From assembly GCF_028368995.1 (NCBI RefSeq), contig NZ_JAQNDL010000001.1:186001-250000 (forward strand): 64,000 nucleotides of DNA, in the 5' to 3' direction. The translations under genes were made by a program, and so were the position numbers. Under the pieces are notes generated by a model. That model was not told the DNA's origin. It made no database searches and saw only the letters and a program-made list of their open reading frames with translations. How positions within the stretch are numbered: position 1 is the stretch's first letter; every line of letters begins with the position of its first letter. Source of the DNA: Nannocystis bainbridge. GTDB taxonomy: Bacteria > Myxococcota_A > Polyangia > Nannocystales > Nannocystaceae. Of the stretch, positions 42,243 through 50,337 are shown in pieces.

Positions 42243-42632
42243 ATGGACTTCCCGATCCGGATCACGCCCCTCCTCCGACCCCTGCTCTTCCCGCTCCGGG
42301 CCTCGGGTGAGCGCGCGGCGGTGCGGATCGGCGGCGGACGGGTCGAGGTCGAGTTCGGGGTGTTGTTCCGCGGCAGCTTCGCGCTCGAGCAGATCGAGCA
42401 CGTCAGCCGCTCGACCTGGCCGTGGTGGAGCGGCCTCGGTCTGCGGCTCGGCGCGCGCGGCCGCGTGGGCCTCGTCGGTTCGCTCGAAGGGGTGGTCTGC
42501 GTCCACTTCAACCGCCCCCAGCGCGTCCGCGCGCCGTTCCCGTGGCGCTGCCGCGAGCTCTACCTGTCCCTCCACGACCCCGACGGCTTCATCGCCACCG
42601 TCGAGGCCGAGGCCCACATGGCCGCGGCATAG
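42243..42632 (+). CDS. Small conserved-looking protein with PH-like beta fold, unknown function
   Basis: This 129-residue protein starts at ATG 42243. Its alternating strands (VRIGGGRVEVEFGVLFRGSF, then IEHVSRSTWPWWSGLGLRLG, VGLVGSLEGVVCVHFNRP) and a final amphipathic helix (DPDGFIATVEAEAHMAA) suggest a small beta-barrel or PH-like domain. It is divergent from the nucleotidyltransferase (64 bp) and converges on polA with only 12 bp between stops. No named family recognised. Confidence 0.75.
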   Translation: MDFPIRITPLLRPLLFPLRASGERAAVRIGGGRVEVEFGVLFRGSFALEQIEHVSRSTWPWWSGLGLRLGARGRVGLVGSLEGVVCVHFNRPQRVRAPFPWRCRELYLSLHDPDGFIATVEAEAHMAAA

Positions 42633-42644
42633 GACGCCGCCCGC

Positions 42645-45425
42645 TCAGCCCTTGCAGGCGGCCCAGTTGGGCCCCTGACCAGCGTCGACGTGCAGCGGCA
42701 CCTGCAGCTTGTCGCCCGCGGCCCCCTCCATCAGCGGGCGCGCGAGGGCGATGAGCTCTTCGACGCGGCCGGCCTCGCACTCGAAGATGAGCTCGTCGTG
42801 CACGGTCAGCAGCATCTGCACCCACGGCTTGTCGGCCAGCGCGGCGTCGACGGCGATCATGGCCCGCTTCATGATGTCGGCGGCGCTGCCCTGGATCGGG
42901 GTGTTGCGAGCGACCCGCTCGCCGGCGGCGCGTGCGGCCCCCTTGCGCGCGAGCTCGGGGATCCGCCGCCTGCGACCGAAGATGGTCTCGGCGTAGCCGC
43001 GCGCGCTGGCGAGGTCGATGAGATCCTCCATGTAGCGCGACACGCCAGGGATCTTCTCGAAGTAGACCTTGATGTAGCTGCCGGCCTTGCCGCGCGGGAT
43101 GCCGAGCTGGCGCGCGAGGCCGAACGCCGACTGGCCGTAGATGACGCCGAAGTTGACGGCCTTGGCGATGCGCCGCTGCTCGCCGGTGACCTCGGGCTCG
43201 GGCACGCCGAACACCTCGGCGGCGGTGCGGCGGTGGACGTCGACGCCGTCGTGGAATGACGACACCAGGTTCTTGTCGCCCGAGAGGTGGGCGAGGATCC
43301 GCAGCTCGATCTGCGAGTAGTCGAGCGCCACCAGCAGCTTGCCGGGGCCGGCGACGAAGCCCTCGCGGATGCGCCGGCCGACCTCGCTGCGGACCGGGAT
43401 GTTCTGCAGGTTGGGGTCCTTGCTCGAGAGCCGGCCGGTCTGGGCCACGGCCTGGCGGAAGTTGGTGTGGAGGCGACCGGTGACCGGGTTGATCTCGTTC
43501 GGCAGCGAGTCGAGGTAGGTGCCCTTGAGCTTGGTGAGGCCGCGGTACTCGAGGATGAGGCCGACCACCGGGTGATAGGCGGCGAGCTCTTCGAGCACTG
43601 CGGCGTCGGTCGAGTAGCCGGTCTTGGTCTTGCGCCCGGCCTCGAGCCCGAGGTCCTCGAACAGCAGCTTCTGCAGCTGGGTCGGCGAGTCGGGGTTGAG
43701 GTCGTAGCCGGCGTGCTCGGCGATCTGGGCCCGCAGCGCGGCGATGTCGACGCCCATGGCCTCGCCCTGCTTCGAGAGGACCTCGGCGTCGACGCGCACG
43801 CCGGTCTCCTCGATGCGCTGCAGCACGCGCACGAGCGGCATCTCGAGCTCGTCGAACAGGGACCGCAGGGCGCTCGACTCGTCGAGCTGCGGGCGCAGGT
43901 GCTCACCTGTCTTCAAGGCCAGCTCGGCGCGCTCGCAGGCGTAGGCCATCGTGCGATCGACCGGGGCGCGGGTGAAGGTGACGGCCTTCTTGCCCTTGCC
44001 GAGCACGTCCTCCTGGACGCCGGCGGTGTAGGCGAACAGGTCCTTGGCCAGCTCGGTGAGGTTGTGAGACGCGCGCGCCGGGTCGAGGGTGTACGAGGCC
44101 AGCTTCGGGTCCATCACCAGCGGGCCGAGCTCGACGCCGTGGCGGCGGAGGACGATGGCCTGGAACTTGGACCCCTGGGCCACCAGCGGCAGCGCGCCGG
44201 CCATCAGCCGCCGCAGCTGGGCGGTGATGATGTCCTTGGCGACATGTTTCACGAGCAAGGCGTCGCCCTCGTGCGCGACCGGCAGGTAGGCCGGCGCCGG
44301 CGCGCCTTCGCCTCCCGGCGCCAGGGCCACGCCGACCAGCGCGGCCCGCATCGAGTCGGCGACGTCGACGACGATCTGCAGGGCCAGGCTCTTGCCGTGG
44401 GCCAGGGCGGCGTCGACGTAGGCGGTCAGCTCGGCCTCGCTGGTCAGCGTCTGGTAGCGCGACTTGTCGAGGATGAGCGGGGCGCCGGGGCGCAGCTCGA
44501 GCGGGCCCTCGGGCGGCTTGTGCTCGATGGCCTTGCCGCGCAGGCCGAGCAGGCTCTTGAACCCGAGCGGACCGAAGAACGCCTCGAGCGTGGCCTGGTC
44601 GCTGCCGCGGTCGACCAGCTCGTCGAGCGGGCGCGGCAGCGGGACCTCGCAACGCAGCTGCACGAGCTGACGGCTGAGGCGCGCGTTGGCGGCGTGCTCC
44701 TGCAGGGCCTCGCGGCGCTTGACCTGCTTGATGCTGGCGGCGCCGTTCAGCAGACCCTCGAGATCGCCGAACTCCTCGAGCAGCTGGGCGGCGGTCTTGG
44801 GGCCGATGCCGGGCACGCCGGGCACGTTGTCGGAGCTGTCGCCGGTGAGCGCGAGCAGGTCGACCAGCTTGGTCGGCGGCACGCCCCACTTCTCGACGAC
44901 CTCGGGCGGGCCGATCAGCTTGGACTTCATCGAGTCCCACATGAGGATCGGCTTGCGCTGATCGTCGCCGGCGTCGACGAGCTGCATGAGGTCCTTGTCG
45001 GTCGAGAGGATCACGACCGAGCGCCCGGCCTTCTGCGCGGCGTGGGCGTAGCAGCCGATGATGTCGTCGGCCTCGACCCCGGCGACCTCGATCACCGGCA
45101 GGCCGAGCGCGGCCGTCGCCTGGCGGACCAGCGGGATCTGGGGCACCAGGTCCTCGGGCATCGGCGGACGGTGAGCCTTGTAGGCGGGGTAGAGCTCGTT
45201 GCGGAAGCTCTTCTCGGCGTGGTCGAACACGGCGATGAAGACCTCGGGCTGGAACTCCTTCCGCATGGCCTGGATCATGCGGACGAACCCGTGCACGGCG
45301 TTGATCGGCGCGCCGCCCGGGGCGCTCAGGCTCGGCATGGCATGGAAGGCGCGGAAGATGAAGTTGTTGCCGTCGATGAGGAAGACGCTGCCAGGGCCGC
45401 CTTGAGGACGCGCGTTTGTGCTCAC
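42645..45425 (-). CDS. polA: DNA polymerase I with inactivated proofreading domain
   Basis: This 926-residue replication and repair polymerase has a 5'-3' exonuclease at residues 12-300 (FLIDGNNFIFRAFHA, VAGVEADDIIGCYA, STDKDLMQLVD, GVPGIGPKTAAQLL). The polymerase domain keeps DYSQIELRILAHLSGD (motif A), the O-helix RRIAKAVNFGVIYGQSAFG (motif B) and TVHDELIFE (motif C). The 3'-5' exonuclease region (about 325-510) has lost its catalytic acids: LALQIVVDVADS at 347-358 replaces the D-x-E strand, GSKFQAI at 418-424 lacks the K-Y-D Asp, and YACERAEL at 495-502 lacks the Asp of AxDAD. It should therefore be non-proofreading, as in Thermus. GTG start. Confidence 0.95.
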   Translation of the reverse strand: MSTNARPQGGPGSVFLIDGNNFIFRAFHAMPSLSAPGGAPINAVHGFVRMIQAMRKEFQPEVFIAVFDHAEKSFRNELYPAYKAHRPPMPEDLVPQIPLVRQATAALGLPVIEVAGVEADDIIGCYAHAAQKAGRSVVILSTDKDLMQLVDAGDDQRKPILMWDSMKSKLIGPPEVVEKWGVPPTKLVDLLALTGDSSDNVPGVPGIGPKTAAQLLEEFGDLEGLLNGAASIKQVKRREALQEHAANARLSRQLVQLRCEVPLPRPLDELVDRGSDQATLEAFFGPLGFKSLLGLRGKAIEHKPPEGPLELRPGAPLILDKSRYQTLTSEAELTAYVDAALAHGKSLALQIVVDVADSMRAALVGVALAPGGEGAPAPAYLPVAHEGDALLVKHVAKDIITAQLRRLMAGALPLVAQGSKFQAIVLRRHGVELGPLVMDPKLASYTLDPARASHNLTELAKDLFAYTAGVQEDVLGKGKKAVTFTRAPVDRTMAYACERAELALKTGEHLRPQLDESSALRSLFDELEMPLVRVLQRIEETGVRVDAEVLSKQGEAMGVDIAALRAQIAEHAGYDLNPDSPTQLQKLLFEDLGLEAGRKTKTGYSTDAAVLEELAAYHPVVGLILEYRGLTKLKGTYLDSLPNEINPVTGRLHTNFRQAVAQTGRLSSKDPNLQNIPVRSEVGRRIREGFVAGPGKLLVALDYSQIELRILAHLSGDKNLVSSFHDGVDVHRRTAAEVFGVPEPEVTGEQRRIAKAVNFGVIYGQSAFGLARQLGIPRGKAGSYIKVYFEKIPGVSRYMEDLIDLASARGYAETIFGRRRRIPELARKGAARAAGERVARNTPIQGSAADIMKRAMIAVDAALADKPWVQMLLTVHDELIFECEAGRVEELIALARPLMEGAAGDKLQVPLHVDAGQGPNWAACKG
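43903..43926. repeat. Two-unit palindromic element in polA
   Basis: TCACCTGTCT and GGCCAGCTCG flank TCAA; the CCTG core faces CCAG. A further weak unit, CGACATGTTT, lies at 44240. Confidence 0.5.
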
Positions 45426-45539
45426 GCAGCGGGTTCTACCACATGCGCGCCGCCCGTCGACCCGGTCCCGGCGCGCGCGGCGATCCGCGGCGCCGGAGCC
45501 GATCTGCGTCGGCGCACGTCATGGCCGCGGGGGAGCGCA

Positions 45540-45730
45540 CGACCTGTCCTTCGGGGCAGGTGCTTGGCGACCTCGGCCGCGAGCGACATGAAAGGATCCC
45601 GACCCATGGCCACCTCGTCCGCGGCGGCTCTGCGTCGACATGTCCTCCGGGACATGTGATGCGAGCGGGCTCGGCCTTTCGACCTGTCCTCAGGGCCAGG
45701 TCCAGGCGACCTGTCCTTGGGGACAGGCGC
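45540..45730. repeat. Extended palindromic array between kinase 3' end and polA
   Basis: Three blocks are present: 45540/45554/45568, 45636/45650, and 45680/45694/45707/45721. The pairs CGACCTGTCC-GGGCAGGTGC (loop TTCG), CGACCTGTCC-GGCCAGGTCC (TCAG) and GACCTGTCC-GGACAGG (TTGG) each place CCTG opposite CAGG. The spacer at 45646 is TCCG, a UNCG loop. The array ends 4 bases from the stop of the minus-strand kinase gene and takes up most of the 308-bp gap, in which no gene is seen. Confidence 0.9.
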
Positions 45731-45733
45731 GGG

Positions 45734-47875
45734 TCAGCGCGGGTCGGCGGCGCAGCGGAAGCCGATGCCGTGGGTGTGGGCGTCGGCGTCGTTGGGGAAC
45801 CGCAGCGCCGGGTCGGAGTGCTCGGGCTCGGAGCTGTTGAAGGCGCCGCCGCGGATCACCCGGTTGTTGCCCGGCATCGGCGGGGCCGGCTCGCCCTCGG
45901 TGGTCGGGTAGCGCTCGAAGCGGTCGGCCGTCCACTCGAACACGTTGCCGACGAGGTCGAACAGGCCGTTCTCGGTCTTGCCGCCGGGGAAGCTGCCGAC
46001 CGGCGCGGTGCCGACGAACTTGTCGTCGGCGGCGTACATCGGCTCGACCGGCGGCAGGCCCTTCTGCTTGCGCCACGCGACGCACTCGGTGCCGCAGGCG
46101 TTGAGGTGCTCGGGGCTGGGGGCGCCGTCGCCCCACGGGAACACGCGGCCGTCGGAGCCGCGGGCGGCGAACTCGAACTCGGCCTCGCTCGGCAGGCGCC
46201 CGCCGTGAACGCGGCAGTACTCGTCGGCCTGGGCCCAGGTGATGCAGTTGATCGGGTGCTGCTTGCGCTCCTCGACGCCGGCGTTGCACAGGGTCGTGTA
46301 GGCGGCCTTGGCCTTGTCCCAGTCGGCCCGCTTGCTCGAGCCCTGCGGCCAGAAGCTGTCGCGGTAGGCCCGCTTGCACTCGCCCTTGTCCGAGCAGGTC
46401 TCGTACTTCTCGGTCGTGACCTCGTAGACGTCGATGCAGAACGGCCGGATCTCGACCTTGTGCAGCGGCCGCGCCAGCGCCAGCACCGGCTTCTCCGACT
46501 CGGTGCCCATGAAGAAATTCTTGCCGGTGACGAACACCATGCCCTCGGGGCACGAGGTCGGCGGCTTGGGCGGCTCGACCTTGACCTCGGGCTTGGGCGC
46601 GTCGACCACCTTGGTCTCGGCGGGCGGCGGCTCGGGCGGTTTTTCGGCCTCGCCCCCGCCGCGCGTGGCGATGAACACGGCGGCGCCGATGGCCACGAGG
46701 GCGCCGACGACCGCCGCGATCGCGCCGATGGCCATCGGCTTGACGGTGGGCGCGGGCGGGGTGACGACGGTGGAAGGGACCGGCGGCGAGACCGGGGTCG
46801 GCGGGGCCGACATCGTCATCACCGGCTGCTGCGCCAGCAGCTCGCCCGAGCCCCGGGTCTTGAGCGGGCCGCCTTGACCGTCGGGCACCACGGTCTGACC
46901 GATGGTGGTCTCGGCGGCCTGGATCGCCGGGTACTCCTTGAGCTCGAGCGCGGCGGCGAGGCCGGTCCAGAACTCGCCCATGTTGGCGTAGCGGTCGACG
47001 ACCTTGACCGCGAGCGCCTTTTGGAACACGGCCTCGACGGCGTCGGAGGTGGTGATGCCGAAGGTCCGCGGGGTCGGGCGCCGCTGGGTGTTCTGGGTCG
47101 CGAACGCGAACTGGATGAACTGCTCGCCCTCGAGCGCCGGCAGGCCGCCGCGCATGATCTCGACCAGCACGAGCGCCATTTGATAGACGTCGGTCCACGG
47201 GCCGGTGGCGCCGTAGCTGCGGTCGAACTGCTCGGGCGCGCCGTAGGTCGGGGTGAAGCTCGAGATCTGGGTGCCGGTGGCCTGCATCGCCGTGCGGGCC
47301 TGGCTCTGCATGACCTTGGCGATGCCGAAGTCGAGGACCTTGATGACGACGCCCGGGGCCAGCGCGTCGCCGAGGACGAAGAAGTTGGCCGGCTTGATGT
47401 CGCGATGAGCGACGCCGCGGCCGTGGGCCAGCGCGAGCGCGCGGGCGCAGCCGTCCATGAGGTTGAAGGTCTCGAGCGCGCTGCGCTCGGGCGAGCGCGG
47501 CGTGCCTGTGTCGTGGCCGATCCACGCCTCGAGCGGGCGACCGTCGAGCCACTCGAGCACCATGTACGGCAGCCACACGCCGTTCGGGGTGGTGAGCGTG
47601 CCGATGTCGCGGGCCTGGACGATGCCGGTGGTCCGGCTCGACAGCGCGGTCAGCAGCTTGCCCTCGCGGACGAACGCCTCGAGCAGCTCCTCGCGCATCT
47701 CGACCGGGGCGTTCGACAGCGCGGTGAAGCACTTGACGGCCACCGGCTCGTCCCAGATCCGATGGTTGGCCCGGTAGACGATGCCGAAGCCGCCCTCCCC
47801 GACCACGCGCTCGATGGAATACTTGTCGGCGACGAGGGTGCCGACGAGCCCGAATCGGTCCACCGCCTCAGCCAT
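45734..47875 (-). CDS. Ser/Thr protein kinase fused to a formylglycine-generating-enzyme-like domain
   Basis: This 713-residue protein has a eukaryote-type kinase domain (about 18-300) with Gly loop GEGGFGIVYRA, Lys in VAVKCF, catalytic HRDIKPANFF and LDFGIAK, all intact. A Pro-rich linker and one membrane helix (about 395-415, AIGAIAAVVGALVAIGAAVF) lead to a periplasmic SUMF1/FGE-like domain (about 455-710): GMVFVTGKNFFMGTESEKP, FCIDVYEVT, GGRLPSEAEFEFAARG, LFDLVGNVFEWTAD, NRVIRGGAF and GFRC. Such fusions are common in myxobacteria; the outer domain is usually a sensor or ligand binder and not an active sulfatase modifier. A purine-rich ribosome site (AGAGAG) precedes the ATG. Confidence 0.92.
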   Translation of the reverse strand: MAEAVDRFGLVGTLVADKYSIERVVGEGGFGIVYRANHRIWDEPVAVKCFTALSNAPVEMREELLEAFVREGKLLTALSSRTTGIVQARDIGTLTTPNGVWLPYMVLEWLDGRPLEAWIGHDTGTPRSPERSALETFNLMDGCARALALAHGRGVAHRDIKPANFFVLGDALAPGVVIKVLDFGIAKVMQSQARTAMQATGTQISSFTPTYGAPEQFDRSYGATGPWTDVYQMALVLVEIMRGGLPALEGEQFIQFAFATQNTQRRPTPRTFGITTSDAVEAVFQKALAVKVVDRYANMGEFWTGLAAALELKEYPAIQAAETTIGQTVVPDGQGGPLKTRGSGELLAQQPVMTMSAPPTPVSPPVPSTVVTPPAPTVKPMAIGAIAAVVGALVAIGAAVFIATRGGGEAEKPPEPPPAETKVVDAPKPEVKVEPPKPPTSCPEGMVFVTGKNFFMGTESEKPVLALARPLHKVEIRPFCIDVYEVTTEKYETCSDKGECKRAYRDSFWPQGSSKRADWDKAKAAYTTLCNAGVEERKQHPINCITWAQADEYCRVHGGRLPSEAEFEFAARGSDGRVFPWGDGAPSPEHLNACGTECVAWRKQKGLPPVEPMYAADDKFVGTAPVGSFPGGKTENGLFDLVGNVFEWTADRFERYPTTEGEPAPPMPGNNRVIRGGAFNSSEPEHSDPALRFPNDADAHTHGIGFRCAADPR

Positions 47876-48040
47876 GGTGGCTCTCTTTACGGGCAGCGGT
47901 ACGGTCTGGATCGAGCGCAGGCATGTGCATGATCAGCGGCGCGATTGTACGCCAGCGTCGCGCGGCGCGCACCGCGGCGGTTGTCGCGGCAGCCTGCCCT
48001 TTTTTTGCCCTCCGCCGCCCGGACTCGTAGGGTCCGGCCA

Positions 48041-50236
48041 ATGTCCGCCCGTCCGTCGCTGTTCGTCTGCACCGCCCTGCTCGCGGCCCTGCTCGCGCCT
48101 CCGGCCTCCGCCAGCACTGCCACGACGGCGACGCGCGGTTCCGCACAACCGGCCGCGAAGGCCTCGCCGAGCCCACAGCGGCCGGCGCAGGCCCGGCCAG
48201 CGACGACGACCGCGACCCCGGCCAGGCCGGCCGCGGCGGCGTCGGCTGGCCGTCAGGACATGGTGAAAAAGCCAGGTGACCCGCCGACCGCGGCGCATGT
48301 GCGATCGGGCACGGCGGCGCCGGCGAACGGGACGACGAAGCCACGGGCCGATGCGGTCGACGGACGCGGACCGGCGACCAGCAAGGGCACCCGCACGAGC
48401 ACGGGCGCGGCGGGCCAGCGCGCCACGAGCACCGGACCGGCGACCCAGCGCGACGCGAGCACCGGACCGGCGAGCAAGCAGACCGCCGCGACCGCCAGCC
48501 GCGACGCCGGCCAGCGCACCGCGAGCGGCGGAACTGCGGGCAAGCAGGCCGTCATGACCGACAGCCGCGACCCGGGCCAGCGCACCACGAGCGCCGCGAA
48601 CAACCGCGCCGGCGTGATCGACGGCCGCGACGCGGCGGCGCTGCGCGAGCTGTACCGTCGCAAGCCAGTCCGCGGGGATCGGCAGGCCGAGACCCGCACG
48701 GCGGCGCGTCCGGCCCAGGGCGAGACCGCGATCCGCGGGGCGGCGCCGAGCGATCGGGCGGCCGAGACGACGGCTGCCCGCCCGGCGCGGGGCGAGCTCC
48801 ACGGCGCGACGAGCGAGGTGGAGCGCAAGAAGATCGACGCGAGCGCGCCCGGTCGACCGACCCCGGCCGTGGTCACGCGCGAGCCGATCTCCCCGGCGCC
48901 AGCGCCGGAGCCCGAGTCGGTGGTGGCCGCGAAGGCTGACTCTTCGGACATGGTCCAAAAGACCGGTTCGAAGAAGTCGCGGCGCAAGGCCGCCCAGGCC
49001 GAGGACGAGCTGCTGGCAGAAGCGTCCGGTCCGCGGCCGACGGCGGGCAGCAGCTGCGCGGCCGGCCTCGGCGCCGCGCCGGCGCTGCAGTTCGACCGCA
49101 CGCGGGCGTCGCTGCGCGAGTTCTCGTGGGCCGACATGGCCTACTTCTTCGAGACCGCGGCCGACGAGGCGGAGCCCCAGTCGCGCCAGGTCAGCGGCGC
49201 GGGCGTGCTGGCGACCGACGAGGCGATCCGGCGCTCGGGCCTGCCGCGGCGGCCGCTCGAGGCGGTGGCCCAGGCGCAGGCGGTCGACCTGCTGACCGAG
49301 CGCGAGCTGGTGCGCATCGACAAGGCGCTCGCCGGGGCCAGCCCGGCCGCGCTGGGGACGCTGCTGCGCGCCGACTCGCCGACCCTGCGCGCGCACGTGT
49401 GGACGTGGCTGGCGACCACGCCGGCCGGCGCGTGCGCGCTGGTCAAGCTCGACGGCCGCGAGGTCGAGGCGGCCATCCACGACCGCAGCGTGGCGGTCGA
49501 GCACGGCGAAGATCTGGTGTTCCGCCCGCTCGGCGACTACGCGCTGGCGGCTCGCTCGCGCCTGGCCGCGGCCGACCCACAGGCCTACGATCAGCTGCTG
49601 CGGACGCTGGCGGTCGACGCGGGGCTCGACCCGCGGGTGCGCGCGACGGTGGCCGGGCTGCGGGTGCGACGGGGCCACGCCGACTCGATCGAGGCCGGCC
49701 TGCGCGACCCGGTGGCGGCGATCCGCGGGGCGACCGCGGCCGCGGCGATCGACCGCGACCGCCCGCGCTACGAGGGCCGGGTGCTCGACCACGCGGCCGA
49801 CGATCCGGCCGATCTGGTGACCGAGCTGATCGTCGGCGAGCTGCTCGGCGGACCCGACGGCAAGCCGCAGGGCGAGCTCGCGCAGCGCCGCGACGAGCGG
49901 GTGATGGCGGCGCTGGCCCGCTGGAAGGGCCGCGGCGATCCGATGTCGCCCCTGCCCGTGCCGTCGCAGCCGCTGCGGTTCCAGGCGCCCAACAAGAAGA
50001 TGGAGTCCGCGCCCGCCCCCGCCCCGGCGCCGATGATCGCGGCGACGCCGGTCGAGCCCGCGGTGGTGCCCGAGGCGCCCGCGCCCGCGCAGGCCAGGCC
50101 CGCCGCCGAAGAGTCGATCGAGGCCCCGCGCCCGCTGGCGCACACGCCGACCCGCCGCGAGCCCGAGCCGGCGGCGAGCGGCCCGCAGCTGCCGAGCGTG
50201 CTCGACGACCCGACCGGGACGTCGCTGCGGCCCTGA
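48041..50236 (+). CDS. Exported repeat protein: disordered N-terminus and HEAT-like C-terminus
   Basis: This 731-residue protein has a signal peptide (about 1-25, ending ASAS). Residues about 30-320 are low complexity, with degenerate Thr/Gly/Ala/Arg repeats (ATSTGPATQRDASTGPASK and similar). From about 370 the chain becomes regular amphipathic helices (RAHVWTWLATTPAGACALV, LLRTLAVDAGLDPRVRATVA) resembling HEAT or armadillo repeats to about residue 640, followed by a Pro-rich tail. It probably scaffolds protein contacts in the envelope. Two repeat elements are embedded (48256 and 48946). It is divergent from the kinase-FGE gene and ends at a bidirectional terminator array. Confidence 0.8.
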   Translation: MSARPSLFVCTALLAALLAPPASASTATTATRGSAQPAAKASPSPQRPAQARPATTTATPARPAAAASAGRQDMVKKPGDPPTAAHVRSGTAAPANGTTKPRADAVDGRGPATSKGTRTSTGAAGQRATSTGPATQRDASTGPASKQTAATASRDAGQRTASGGTAGKQAVMTDSRDPGQRTTSAANNRAGVIDGRDAAALRELYRRKPVRGDRQAETRTAARPAQGETAIRGAAPSDRAAETTAARPARGELHGATSEVERKKIDASAPGRPTPAVVTREPISPAPAPEPESVVAAKADSSDMVQKTGSKKSRRKAAQAEDELLAEASGPRPTAGSSCAAGLGAAPALQFDRTRASLREFSWADMAYFFETAADEAEPQSRQVSGAGVLATDEAIRRSGLPRRPLEAVAQAQAVDLLTERELVRIDKALAGASPAALGTLLRADSPTLRAHVWTWLATTPAGACALVKLDGREVEAAIHDRSVAVEHGEDLVFRPLGDYALAARSRLAAADPQAYDQLLRTLAVDAGLDPRVRATVAGLRVRRGHADSIEAGLRDPVAAIRGATAAAAIDRDRPRYEGRVLDHAADDPADLVTELIVGELLGGPDGKPQGELAQRRDERVMAALARWKGRGDPMSPLPVPSQPLRFQAPNKKMESAPAPAPAPMIAATPVEPAVVPEAPAPAQARPAAEESIEAPRPLAHTPTRREPEPAASGPQLPSVLDDPTGTSLRP
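48256..48279. repeat. Two-unit palindromic element in HEAT-like gene
   Basis: GGACATGGTG and AGCCAGGTGA are separated by AAAA, in the low-complexity N-terminal region. Confidence 0.55.
48946..48969. repeat. Two-unit palindromic element in HEAT-like gene
   Basis: GGACATGGTC and AGACCGGTTC are separated by CAAA, encoding linker residues just before a basic patch (KKSRRK). Confidence 0.55.
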
Positions 50237-50246
50237 GTGTCCCCTG

Positions 50247-50326
50247 AGACATGTCGAAAAGGCCATGCTCTTCGGAGCATGGCCTTTTTTACATGTCGTA
50301 TCGGACATGCCCCCGAAGACATGTCC
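50247..50326. repeat. Palindromic array, six units, in a convergent gap, containing a terminator
   Basis: Units occur at 50247, 50261, 50275, 50289, 50303 and 50317 with no slip. The central pair is an exact 10-bp inverted repeat. The array occupies nearly the whole gap between stop codons at 50236 and 50338. Confidence 0.95.
50261..50290. terminator. Bidirectional intrinsic terminator built from two array units
   Basis: GGCCATGCTC and GAGCATGGCC form a perfect 10-bp stem closed by a TTCG loop (C(UUCG)G), followed by six T on the plus strand. On the other strand the four A upstream (50257-50260) give a shorter U tract, so the same hairpin can stop transcripts from both converging genes. Confidence 0.88.
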
Positions 50327-50337
50327 CTCTCGCCGCC

